DNA of 64,000 bases from Nostoc mirabile CHAB5784 (GTDB lineage Bacteria > Cyanobacteriota > Cyanobacteriia > Cyanobacteriales > Nostocaceae), in contig NZ_JAIVFS010000027.1 in the NCBI RefSeq assembly GCF_020829645.1, positions 34,502 to 98,501 on the forward strand, in the 5' to 3' direction. The notes beneath the pieces are model-generated. The model was given only the letters and a program-made list of their open reading frames with translations. It did not search any database and had not been told where the DNA came from. The position numbers and the translations under genes are program-made. Positions 41,035 to 49,895 of the stretch are shown here, piece after piece (the first letter of the stretch is position 1; each line of letters opens with the position of its first letter).

Positions 41035-43773
41035 ATGACCCAGTACCAATATCAAGTCGGTGGTAGCCTACCTCAAAATGCCCCAACTTATGTTAGACGG
41101 CAAGCTGACGATGACCTCTATGAAGGCTTGAAGGCTGGGGATTTTTGTTATGTACTCAACTCCCGGCAGATGGGGAAATCTAGCTTGCGGGTGCAGGTAA
41201 TGCAGCAGTTGCAAACAGAGGGATTTGCTTGTGCTGTTGTTGATTTTACAGCTATTGGGACGGCAGATATTACGCCAGAACAGTGGTATGCCGGGGTGAT
41301 TGATACTCTGGTGGGAAGTTTGAATATTTATACAACTTTTGATTTAGATACTTGGTGGACTGATAACGGGTTGCTTTCACCAGTACAGCACTTGAGCAAG
41401 TTTATTGAAACAATATTACTAAAAACAATTACTGAAAAGATTGTTATTTTTATTGATGAAATTGACAGCGTTCTGAGTCTTTCATTCAATTTGGATGACT
41501 TTTTTGCCGTTATCCGCGATTGCTACAACCGACGAGCAGACCATCCTGAATATAACCGCCTCACCTTTGCTTTAATTGGCGTATCTACACCTTCAGATTT
41601 GATTCAAGACAAACGCCGGACACCTTTTAATATTGGGCAGGCAATTGATTTAACTGGCTTTCAACTCCAAGAGGCGCAACCCTTAGCACAGGGATTAGCA
41701 GAACTGGGTGATTCTCAAGAGTTGATGCAAGCGGTGTTGAATTGGACGGGAGGACAGCCGTTTTTGACACAAAAAGTTTGTAAGTTGTTAATTGAGGAAT
41801 GCCCTGTAGAGACGCGATTTATCGCGTCTCGTGGAGACGAGGAGAAATCCCAAATTGAGGGGTTGGTGGCAGGGGTGGTAAGAAAGCGGATTATTGAGTA
41901 TTGGGAGACGCAGGATGAGCCGGAGCATTTGAAGACGATTCGAGACAGAATTTTGCAAAGTGGGGAACAGAGGACTGGGCGATTGTTGGGGTTGTATCAG
42001 CATTTGCAGCAGGGAGAGATAGTAGCTGATGATAGTCCTGAACAAACTCAACTGCGGTTGACGGGTTTGGTGGTGAAGCGGGAGGGGAAGCTGCGAATTT
42101 ATAACCGTATATATAAGGAGGTGTTTAAACAGGAATGGTGCGAAAAGATTTTAGCAAACTTGCGCCCCTACTCCGATACATTGAAGGCTTGGGTTGAGTC
42201 GGAACGTCAAGATGAGTCGCGCTTGTTACGGGGACAGACTTTGCACGATGCCCAAGAATGGGCAGTCGGTAAAAGTTTAAGTGATTTGGATTATCAGTTT
42301 TTAGCTGCTAGCCAAGAATTAGAAAAGCGCGATGTGCAGAAAAGGCTGGAAGCAGAGGAACAGGCAAAGCAAGTTTTAGCAGAGGCGAACCACAAAGCTA
42401 ATCAACGGATTCGCATTGGTTCTTTGGTGTTAGGACTGACTGTGCTGGGGGCAGTTACATCATTAATATTTGCTCAATATCAATTGGGACAAGCAGGAAC
42501 AGCAAAGGCAGAAAGAGATAATGCCCAAACCGAATTAAAAAAAGCAAAAACAGAAACCGCAGCAACCAGGCAAGATAACCAACGGATATCAGCAGACAAT
42601 AAAAAAATATCACGCGACAATCAAAGGATATCGGAACAAGCTGCACAGGTAAAACGGAATCTTAGTAATGCCACCTCAAAACTGAATGCCGCAAATGCCA
42701 ATGTGAATCAGGCACAGCAAAACCTGAAAGTGGCCCAAAACAAAGTGGTAGCAGCTAGCGAAAAGGCTAGTCAAGCTGAAGTACAGGCAAATCAAGCAAT
42801 TCAACAACGGCAAGAGGCACAACAGCAGCGTGAAAAAGCTGTTGCAGATTTAAATCGGGCAAGGCAAGAACAAAAGCAGGCGCGACAAGAATTACAAACT
42901 GCTCAAACTGCTCTGAATGTAGCAGTCAATGCCCGTAAAACTTCTCTTGAGGAACTAAAGAAGGCAGATGCAGACAGAAAAGTTGCTTTAACGGCTACGC
43001 GATTGGAACAAGACGGAACAAATGCGTTGCGAGTATTTGATGAAAGGGAAATAGATGGTCTGTTATTAGCAATGGATACGGCAGGAACATTAAAAAGTCT
43101 GGTTAAGGATAAACAATCTTTAGCAGACTATCCAGCATACAGCCCTTTGCTTAGTTTACAGAGAATTTTATCTAATATTCGTGAACAAAATCGCTTGGAA
43201 GGGCATAGCAGTTCGGTCAACAGTGTCGTCTTCAGCCCGGATGGCAAAACTTTAGCTTCCGCTAGTGCTGACGACACCATCAAATTGTGGAATCGGGACA
43301 CAGGCAAAGAAATTACCACCCTGACTGGGCATAGCAATCCGGTCATGAGCGTCGTCTTCAGCCCGGATGGCAAAACTTTAGCTTCCGCTAGTGCTAGTGC
43401 TGACAACACCATCAAATTGTGGAATCGGGACACAGGCAAAGAAATTTCCACCCTGAGAGGGCATAGCAGTTTGGTCAACAGCGTCGTCTTCAGCCCGGAT
43501 GGCAAAACTTTAGCTTCCGCCAGTGATGACAACACCATCAAATTGTGGAATCGGGACACAGGCAAAGAAATTTCCACCCTGATTGGGCATAGCAGTTTGG
43601 TCAACAGCGTCGTCTTCAGCCCGGATGGACAAACTCTTGCTTCTGGTAGTTTAGACAGCACAATAATTCTGTGGAATCTGAATTTAGATAATTTACTGGT
43701 GCAGGGTTGCAGTTGGCTTAAAGGTTATTTGGCTAGCCATCCTGGTGCGGCTAAGGTGTGTCCGGGGCGGTAG
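41035..43773 (+). CDS. AAA_35-type STAND ATPase / TM / coiled coil / WD40 protein
   Basis: 912 residues from ATG 41035 (a TTG lies 6 bases upstream). The N-terminal YQVGGSLPQNAPTYVRRQAD leads directly to P-loop LNSRQMGKSS (~42-50) and KIVIFIDEIDSV. One membrane helix lies near 464-484. A long Ala/Gln/Lys-rich coiled coil (~490-660) follows. Only four WD40 repeats (~719-885) occur at the end, nearly identical in DNA sequence. Around residues 258-270 the text ETRFIASRGDEE is translated from a dispersed palindrome. It is a membrane-linked signalling ATPase whose propeller is too short for a full ring on its own. Confidence 0.9.
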   Translation: MTQYQYQVGGSLPQNAPTYVRRQADDDLYEGLKAGDFCYVLNSRQMGKSSLRVQVMQQLQTEGFACAVVDFTAIGTADITPEQWYAGVIDTLVGSLNIYTTFDLDTWWTDNGLLSPVQHLSKFIETILLKTITEKIVIFIDEIDSVLSLSFNLDDFFAVIRDCYNRRADHPEYNRLTFALIGVSTPSDLIQDKRRTPFNIGQAIDLTGFQLQEAQPLAQGLAELGDSQELMQAVLNWTGGQPFLTQKVCKLLIEECPVETRFIASRGDEEKSQIEGLVAGVVRKRIIEYWETQDEPEHLKTIRDRILQSGEQRTGRLLGLYQHLQQGEIVADDSPEQTQLRLTGLVVKREGKLRIYNRIYKEVFKQEWCEKILANLRPYSDTLKAWVESERQDESRLLRGQTLHDAQEWAVGKSLSDLDYQFLAASQELEKRDVQKRLEAEEQAKQVLAEANHKANQRIRIGSLVLGLTVLGAVTSLIFAQYQLGQAGTAKAERDNAQTELKKAKTETAATRQDNQRISADNKKISRDNQRISEQAAQVKRNLSNATSKLNAANANVNQAQQNLKVAQNKVVAASEKASQAEVQANQAIQQRQEAQQQREKAVADLNRARQEQKQARQELQTAQTALNVAVNARKTSLEELKKADADRKVALTATRLEQDGTNALRVFDEREIDGLLLAMDTAGTLKSLVKDKQSLADYPAYSPLLSLQRILSNIREQNRLEGHSSSVNSVVFSPDGKTLASASADDTIKLWNRDTGKEITTLTGHSNPVMSVVFSPDGKTLASASASADNTIKLWNRDTGKEISTLRGHSSLVNSVVFSPDGKTLASASDDNTIKLWNRDTGKEISTLIGHSSLVNSVVFSPDGQTLASGSLDSTIILWNLNLDNLLVQGCSWLKGYLASHPGAAKVCPGR

Positions 43774-43921
43774 GGAGATGAGGGAGATGAGGAGGATGAG
43801 GAAGCGATCGCCCTTTAATATTCATAACAGGCGACGCCGAATAGCCCGTCGTAGACATCGCTTGGTAAATTAGAAATGCGATCGCACTTTATAACCTAAT
43901 TGTTGCAGTGATTCTAAGCTG

Positions 43922-44056
43922 AAATCTACAGTTAAGGATAATCGTAGGTTGGGTGGAACTTAAGTGTTACCCAACAAACCCGCGTCGTAGGTTGGGTTTC
44001 GTTCCTCCACCCAACCTACGCAGTTTATGGTTTTTGCCGCTAACTGAACTGTATTG
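43922..44056. repeat. Degenerate CAATAC MITE next to minisatellite 3
   Basis: The right end CTAACTGAACTGTATTG (44040-44056) is the same as that of the element at 37387-37511. The left end is eroded to ATCTACAGTTAAGG. The interior is the GTAGGTTGGGTGGAAC...TGGGTTTCGTTCCTCC palindrome. No target duplication is visible. Confidence 0.65.
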
Positions 44057-44074
44057 GTTTAGAACTCGGTGTTT

Positions 44075-44326
44075 CGAGTTCTGAACACCAATGGTCGAGC
44101 AAAAAGGTCGAACTTCCGAGTTCCGAACACCAATGGCCGAGCAAAAAGGTGGAAGTTCCGAGTTCCGAACACCAATGTCCGAGCAAAAAGGTGGAAGTTC
44201 CGAGTTCCGAACACCAATGGCCGAGCAAAAAGGTGGAAGTTCCGAGTTCCGAACACCAATGGCCGAGCAAAAAGGTGGAAGTTCCGAGTTCCAAACACCA
44301 ATGTCCGAGCAAAAAGGTCGAACTTC
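44075..44326. repeat. Minisatellite 3: six 42-bp units
   Basis: Six copies of a 42-base unit made of two 21-base halves, CGAGTTCCGAACACCAATGG plus C and CGAGCAAAAAGGTGGAAGTT plus C. The seventh copy breaks after CGAGTT, where the stop codon of the minus-strand Uma2 gene lies (44331-44333). Five frames remain open over it and none is credible as a gene. Confidence 0.95.
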
Positions 44327-44330
44327 CGAG

Positions 44331-45038
44331 TTAAACCTCCGGTTCGACTCCCAGCGCTTTTAACTGAGCGGCCAATCTCTCTGCACGCTGGCGTTCTTTT
44401 GCTGCTAACTCCAAACCCCACAGTAATAGTTCGCCGTTGTCATCCCACCAACGCAACCAATAACCTGTGCGGTTTTCTCGGCTCCCTTGCCATACGCCTA
44501 AAAACAAATTAATTTCAGCAATCCAGTGACGATTGTTTGCATCCGGTGTTTGCAGTTGATAATATCCTAAATTATCTCGCCGATAAACTTCTAACACTCC
44601 GCCGTCTGGTTCAAAAATGGCATAGTTTGGCACTTGTAAAATCTGCTCATAATAAAACCATTTACCAGGGGGATAGGTCGGTTTACTCGAATACTCTCCA
44701 CCTTCGGTATCTGAGAGAAATTCCATCACAATTAGGGGAATATCACCTTGGAGTCGTGGGGTATAACTGCGCTTCACTTCTTCTCGTGAGACTCGAATAG
44801 ATGATACATATCCCCAATCTGGTGCTTTGACCACAAATCGATTATTCAAGGTGGCGCAGATACCGTAGTTAGTGATGGTTAAAGCATCGGCGGGTAGTCT
44901 ACTGGCAAGTTCCAAGCTTTCTGTTAAAGCAGCAGCCAAGAGTGGCTGATTAATGTTATCCACTGGCTCGTTGTCTAAAACAAAATCATCAGGTAACTTT
45001 TCCCAAGTGATTTCATAACTGGCTGTATTGGCTAGCAT
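44331..45038 (-). CDS. Uma2 family (DUF820) protein
   Basis: 235 residues from the ATG at 45038 (a GTG two codons earlier is possible). The core region has VVKAPDWGYVSSIRVS, IPLIVMEFLSDTEGG and WFYYEQILQVPNYAIFEPDGGVLEVYR, the Asp/Glu and strand pattern of the Uma2 PD-(D/E)XK fold, although the usual Lys is less evident. The C-terminus is a short coiled stretch LAAKERQRAERLAAQLKALG. The TAA stop touches minisatellite 3. It is followed upstream by another Uma2 gene in the same orientation. Confidence 0.82.
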   Translation of the reverse strand: MLANTASYEITWEKLPDDFVLDNEPVDNINQPLLAAALTESLELASRLPADALTITNYGICATLNNRFVVKAPDWGYVSSIRVSREEVKRSYTPRLQGDIPLIVMEFLSDTEGGEYSSKPTYPPGKWFYYEQILQVPNYAIFEPDGGVLEVYRRDNLGYYQLQTPDANNRHWIAEINLFLGVWQGSRENRTGYWLRWWDDNGELLLWGLELAAKERQRAERLAAQLKALGVEPEV

Positions 45039-45101
45039 AATCACAATATCTCAACTACAACTTCAATTTCTAATGGCCCGATTAAAAAATTGCACACGGC
45101 A

Positions 45102-45869
45102 TTACTCCTGAGCAAGGGTTCGCACTTCTTCCACTGACAATGCCAAAGCTTGGGCAATCTGTTCAATGCTCAAATTCATTTGCAATAATCGGGGTATGGC
45201 ATCTCTTCTGGCTTGTTCTGCAAGTTCTGCCCGTTGGCGTTCTTGTTCAGCTCGTTGCCGTTCTTGTTCAGCCCGTTGCCGTTCTTGTTCGGCGTTGCGA
45301 GAAATTTCTGTATAAGTTAAAAACCGTTCTCCATCAGGGCGATATAACTGTAAACCCTCTGGTGATGGAGCAAACCTGATTTTTAAACGAGGACTCACCC
45401 AATCTTCCATTTGGGGGATGACATCTAAACCGTCCTCGCTACGCAACCATCCATGCAAATTATTGCGATCGGGATCGTAAATGTAGTACTCTTCCACACC
45501 ATAGCGATCGTAGAAAAGTAATTTCTTATCCATTTCAGTTTGGGTGTTGCTGGGAGAAAGAATTTCAAACACCACTTGTGGTGCAACTCCCTCTTCTTTC
45601 CATTGTTGGTAGCATAAGCGATCGCCTTTTGGTCTACCTAATACCACCAGCACATCTGGGGCGTTAACAATTTTGTTGCGTCCCTCTACCGGATACCAAA
45701 ACAAATCCCCTGCGACAAATACATTTGGATCGTCAGCAAATAGCCAATCTAGATTCTGCTTAATTTCTACAATCCAGCCAAACTGTATGGTATTATTAGC
45801 CACTGGTTGTCCGTCACTATCTGGGTAGATGACCTCTGGCTGGGTCGGCGGTTGGATTTGCGATACCAT
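45102..45869 (-). CDS. Uma2 family (DUF820) endonuclease
   Basis: 255 residues. The core motifs NAPDVLVVLGRPKG, VVFEILSPSNTQTEMDKKLLFYDRYGVEEYYIYDP give the complete Asp...Glu...Lys set. The C-terminal tail has three EQERQRA heptads encoded by a 21-bp tandem repeat, then a helix that may pack as a small DNA-binding or multimerising segment (SIEQIAQALALSVEEVRTL). It is divergent from uvrA and 64 bases upstream of the other Uma2 gene, so the two may be co-transcribed. Confidence 0.88.
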   Translation of the reverse strand: MVSQIQPPTQPEVIYPDSDGQPVANNTIQFGWIVEIKQNLDWLFADDPNVFVAGDLFWYPVEGRNKIVNAPDVLVVLGRPKGDRLCYQQWKEEGVAPQVVFEILSPSNTQTEMDKKLLFYDRYGVEEYYIYDPDRNNLHGWLRSEDGLDVIPQMEDWVSPRLKIRFAPSPEGLQLYRPDGERFLTYTEISRNAEQERQRAEQERQRAEQERQRAELAEQARRDAIPRLLQMNLSIEQIAQALALSVEEVRTLAQE

Positions 45870-46051
45870 AGCTTCGCCCTCAGAAGGATATTTAATCGGG
45901 ATGCTTCCAAATTAGCAGACTCTTAAGGATGTCTGCGCCATGAATCTGGAATGACAACTAACTAAAACAGTACTATTGTTCTACAATAAACCGATTAAAG
46001 ATAGTATTATTAAGGACTGTTTCATAAGAAACTCCTTCTTTGCCGCCCAAT

Positions 46052-48958
46052 ATGTCAGACAAACAGCTAGCAGCATCCTTGAATGGACATCTTCCCTACC
46101 CCAGCCACAACAGCCAGAATACCATTCGGATTCGGGGTGCTAGGCAGCATAATCTGAAAAATATTGACTTGGAATTGCCACGCGATCGCCTAATCGTATT
46201 CACTGGCGTTTCTGGTTCTGGTAAGTCTTCTCTAGCCTTTGATACCATTTTCGCTGAAGGGCAACGTCGCTATGTGGAATCCCTCAGCGCCTACGCACGG
46301 CAATTTTTAGGACAGTTGGATAAGCCGGATGTGGAGGCGATTGAAGGCTTAAGTCCAGCAATTTCTATTGACCAAAAGTCAACGTCTCATAACCCGCGTT
46401 CCACTGTCGGTACGGTGACGGAGATTTATGACTATTTGCGGCTGTTGTTTGGTAGGGCTGGCGAACCCCATTGTCCGATATGCGATCGCTGTATTGCACC
46501 CCAGACAATCGATGAGATGTGCGATCGCATCATGGAATTACCAGAACGCACCCGCTTCCAAATTCTTGCACCCGTTGTCCGTGGGAAAAAAGGCACACAC
46601 CGTAAGCTTTTGTCAAGTCTGGCTTCTCAAGGTTTTGTCCGCGTGCGGATCAATGGCGAGATCCGCGAACTGTCAGATTCCATTGAATTGGATAAAAACT
46701 TTACCCACACCATCGAAGTGGTAATTGACCGCTTGGTGAAAAAGCCTGATATTCAGGAGCGTTTGGTTGATTCTCTGTCTACGTGTCTTAAGCAATCGGG
46801 TGGTATTGCAAACATTGTTGTTAGTCCCAACGAAGGACAAATGACTAATGACAAAGGACAAATGATTAATGACGAAGAATTAGTATTTTCGGAAAACTTT
46901 GCTTGTCCAGAACATGGGGCGGTAATGGAGGAATTATCGCCGCGATTATTCTCCTTTAACTCACCTTATGGTGCTTGTCCGCACTGTCATGGCATCGGGA
47001 CTTTAAGAAGATTTGCGCCAGACTTGATAGTACCCGACTGGGAAGCACCAGTTTATGCTGCGATCGCGCCTTGGTCAGAAAAAGATAATTCTTATTATTT
47101 GGAATTACTCTATAGTGTAGGACAGATTTATGGATTTGAGTTACAGACAAATTGGAGCAAGCTGACAGAAGAACAGCAGCAAATTATTTTGTTTGGAGAG
47201 AAAGATGAACGAACCGCAGAGGCACAGAGGAAGCAGAGTTTTAAAGGTGCTATTCCAATTTTGCAACGGCAATATGAGGGTGGTTCTGAATTAGTTAAGC
47301 AAAAATTAGAGCAGTATTTAATTGATCAACCGTGTGAAGTTTGTCTGGGAAAACGGTTAAAACCGGAAGCCTTGGCGGTGAAGTTGGGACAATATGGAAT
47401 TTTAGAATTGACGACTGTATCAATTCGAGATTGTCGAGAGAGAATTGAGCAATTTAAGTTGAGCGATCGTCAGTTACAAATTGCTGATTTAGTTCTCCGG
47501 GAAATCAAAGCAAGATTGCAATTTTTGTTAGATGTAGGTTTAGATTATCTCACCCTTGATCGTCCCGCCATGACCCTTTCTGGTGGCGAAGCCCAACGAA
47601 TTCGTCTAGCAACGCAAATTGGTTCTGGTTTAACAGGAGTTCTCTACGTTTTAGATGAACCGAGTATTGGTTTGCATCAACGAGATAATGGCAGGTTGCT
47701 CAAAACCTTAACTAAATTGCGCGATTTGGGTAATACATTAATTGTCGTTGAACATGATGAAGAAACAATTCGCGCAGCTAACCATATAGTTGATATTGGC
47801 CCTGGTGCAGGAATTCACGGCGGAAATATTATCGCCCAAGGTGATTTTCAGGCGTTATTAGCAGCAGAAGATTCCTTGACGGGTGCATATTTATCAGGAA
47901 GGCGAGTAATTACCACACCAGCAGAACGTCGAGAAGGAAATGGGCGCAGTTTGGGAATTAAAAATGCCCATCGTAACAATTTACAAAATATAGATGTAGA
48001 CATTCCACTAGGTAAACTCGTCTCCATTACAGGTGTGTCTGGTTCTGGCAAATCTACCCTAATTAACGAATTACTGTACCCATCTCTGCAACACCATTTA
48101 ACTAAGAAAGTTCCCTTACCCAGACATTTGGATAAAATTCAGGGATTGAATGCAATTGATAAAGCGATCGTTATCGATCAATCTCCCATTGGACGCACAC
48201 CACGTTCTAACCCTGCAACTTACACAGGAATTTTCGATGCGATTCGAGATGTATTTTCCCAAACAGTAGAAGCGAAAGCTAGGGGCTACAAACCTGGACA
48301 ATTTTCCTTCAACGTTAAAGGTGGACGTTGCGAAGCTTGTAGCGGACAGGGTGTGAATGTTATTGAAATGAACTTTCTCCCGGATGTTTACGTGCAATGC
48401 GAAATTTGTAAAGGTGCAAGATACAACCGCGAAACTTTGCAAGTGAAGTACAAAGATAAGTCAATTTCTGATGTACTGAGAATGACAGTTGAAGAAAGTT
48501 TAGACTTTTTCCAGAATATTCCCAAAGCGATCGCGCGTTTGCAAACTTTATTTGATGTCGGGTTGGGTTATGTCCAACTAGGACAACCTGCAACTACCTT
48601 ATCTGGAGGTGAAGCGCAACGGGTGAAATTGGCAACAGAACTATCTCGACGCGCCACAGGTAAGACACTTTATTTAATAGATGAACCGACAACAGGGTTA
48701 TCTTTTTACGATGTCCACAAATTATTGGATGTGTTGCAACGATTGGTAGATAAAGGTAATTCGATTTTAGTAATTGAACACAACTTAGATGTAATTCGTT
48801 GTTCTGATTGGGTGATAGATTTGGGGCCAGAAGGTGGCGACAAAGGCGGAGAATTGATTGCTGTGGGAACACCGGAGGAAGTTGCAAAAAATCCCAGGTC
48901 TTATACTGGGCAATATTTGCAGCAGGTTTTGAAACAGTATCCGGCGATGAAATCTTAG
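46052..48958 (+). CDS. uvrA: Excinuclease ABC subunit A
   Basis: 968 residues from ATG 46052. It is the damage-recognition ATPase of nucleotide excision repair. Two ABC ATPase halves are present, each with GVSGSGKS (near residues 50 and 665) and signature LSGGEAQR. Zinc-binding Cys groups are CPICDRC, CPHCHGIG/CEVCLGKR and CEACSGQG/CEICKGAR. Two in-frame additions are not part of the family: residues ~262-274 (two 21-base units of an AAAGGACAAATGA-type repeat) and ~388-396 (RTAEAQRKQ from an AACCGCAGAGGC-type repeat). Both fall in solvent-exposed linkers and the domains around them are intact. Confidence 0.97.
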   Translation: MSDKQLAASLNGHLPYPSHNSQNTIRIRGARQHNLKNIDLELPRDRLIVFTGVSGSGKSSLAFDTIFAEGQRRYVESLSAYARQFLGQLDKPDVEAIEGLSPAISIDQKSTSHNPRSTVGTVTEIYDYLRLLFGRAGEPHCPICDRCIAPQTIDEMCDRIMELPERTRFQILAPVVRGKKGTHRKLLSSLASQGFVRVRINGEIRELSDSIELDKNFTHTIEVVIDRLVKKPDIQERLVDSLSTCLKQSGGIANIVVSPNEGQMTNDKGQMINDEELVFSENFACPEHGAVMEELSPRLFSFNSPYGACPHCHGIGTLRRFAPDLIVPDWEAPVYAAIAPWSEKDNSYYLELLYSVGQIYGFELQTNWSKLTEEQQQIILFGEKDERTAEAQRKQSFKGAIPILQRQYEGGSELVKQKLEQYLIDQPCEVCLGKRLKPEALAVKLGQYGILELTTVSIRDCRERIEQFKLSDRQLQIADLVLREIKARLQFLLDVGLDYLTLDRPAMTLSGGEAQRIRLATQIGSGLTGVLYVLDEPSIGLHQRDNGRLLKTLTKLRDLGNTLIVVEHDEETIRAANHIVDIGPGAGIHGGNIIAQGDFQALLAAEDSLTGAYLSGRRVITTPAERREGNGRSLGIKNAHRNNLQNIDVDIPLGKLVSITGVSGSGKSTLINELLYPSLQHHLTKKVPLPRHLDKIQGLNAIDKAIVIDQSPIGRTPRSNPATYTGIFDAIRDVFSQTVEAKARGYKPGQFSFNVKGGRCEACSGQGVNVIEMNFLPDVYVQCEICKGARYNRETLQVKYKDKSISDVLRMTVEESLDFFQNIPKAIARLQTLFDVGLGYVQLGQPATTLSGGEAQRVKLATELSRRATGKTLYLIDEPTTGLSFYDVHKLLDVLQRLVDKGNSILVIEHNLDVIRCSDWVIDLGPEGGDKGGELIAVGTPEEVAKNPRSYTGQYLQQVLKQYPAMKS

Positions 48959-49094
48959 TCTTTTCAAAGTAGGGTGCATTATATAAAACTAAACCATCCT
49001 ATCTCTAAATTTTATCCCTAGTTTGAGACTATTTAATTTTTATTTAACTGTTGAATTGTAGTATGGGTGAGTCAAAGGTTGTAGCAAACGTATT

Positions 49095-49427
49095 ATGAAA
49101 CTTCCTAACCCTGAATGCGCTATCGTTGAAATAGATAAAATCGCGGGTTACTGTCTCAACCCAGAACATCCAGAGAGAAAACACAAAGCCCGTGTATTTA
49201 AATCTGCACTAGACTTAAATTTAGATGATGCAGAAGAATTACAAGCCATACTTTTACAAGCAGTAGCAAATTATGATGCTATCCCTGGTAAAAGGAATCC
49301 ATACGGTCAAAAATACATTATTGATTTTCTCCTGAATCGTTCAGATAAACAAGCAATTATTCAAAGCGTTTGGATAGTGCGTAATAATGAAGGCTTCCCC
49401 CGTCTAGTCACCTGTTATATAATCTAA
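49095..49427 (+). CDS. DUF6883-like small protein (possible toxin-type partner)
   Basis: 110 residues. The pattern is IAGYCLNPEHPERKHKARVF, then a DDAEELQAILLQAV helix, then YGQKYIIDFLLN and SVWIVRNNEGFPRLVTCYI. This is the compact alpha+beta fold of the DUF6883 group, often at the C-terminus of polymorphic toxins or paired with DUF4926. The next gene, 17 bases downstream, is such a DUF4926 protein. Enzyme activity is unproven. The name rests on pattern recall, not a search. Confidence 0.75.
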   Translation: MKLPNPECAIVEIDKIAGYCLNPEHPERKHKARVFKSALDLNLDDAEELQAILLQAVANYDAIPGKRNPYGQKYIIDFLLNRSDKQAIIQSVWIVRNNEGFPRLVTCYII

Positions 49428-49444
49428 GCAATGAGGTAATACCA

Positions 49445-49663
49445 ATGAAATTATTAGATGTGGTTGCCCTAACCGAAGACTTACCAGAATTGGGATTGCA
49501 TCGCGGTCAAGTAGGAACGATTGTAGAAGAATATGAACCTGGAGTTTTTGAAGTAGAATTCAGCGACTTAACAGGAAAAGCTTATGCCGTTGAAACTTTA
49601 AATGCTAGTAAGCTAATGACTTTATATCATCAACCAATTGGTGGGAAAACATTATTGGTTTAA
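49445..49663 (+). CDS. DUF4926 small beta-rich protein
   Basis: 72 residues: LLDVVALTEDLPELGLHRGQVGTIVEEYEPGVFEVEFSDL, an SH3-like/KOW-like small barrel typical of DUF4926. It is 17 bases behind the DUF6883-like gene on the same strand, so they should be one transcript. Such pairs look like toxin-antitoxin or immunity modules. The role is inferred. Confidence 0.82.
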   Translation: MKLLDVVALTEDLPELGLHRGQVGTIVEEYEPGVFEVEFSDLTGKAYAVETLNASKLMTLYHQPIGGKTLLV

Positions 49664-49761
49664 CTGCCCTCCCTACGGTACTTTTGAGGTCGCCTCAACA
49701 CCCACACCACATCTTGTTCTGAGAGGGCGGGATTATAGCGATATAGCTAATTCTCTACAGT

Positions 49762-49795
49762 AAAACCCTCAGAGTGCTTATAGACCAAAGGTTTT
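49762..49795. terminator. Hairpin, left arm of an inverted pair
   Basis: AAAACCCTCAGAGTGCTTA followed by CCAAAGGTTTTG folds back on itself and is also the exact 19-base inverted copy of 50156-50174. It could end the DUF6883/DUF4926 transcript. Confidence 0.6.
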
Positions 49796-49895
49796 GTTAG
49801 TTAATAAAAAAATATATTCAGTACAGTAATAATACTGTTGGATATAAAAGCTACTACTATAGAGAATAGATACAGAAAACATTGAGGTGTTAATA

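Noticed and set aside
40703..41038. 111-residue frame upstream of the AAA-WD40 gene
   Set aside because: Consists entirely of dispersed repeats and overlaps the start of the real gene.
43128..43661. 177-residue minus-strand frame with internal repeats
   Set aside because: Antisense shadow of the four near-identical WD40 units.
44040..44512. Open frames of repeats (SEFRTPMAEQKGGS type) at minisatellite 3
   Set aside because: Five frames are open at once and one runs antisense into Uma2. Not a gene.
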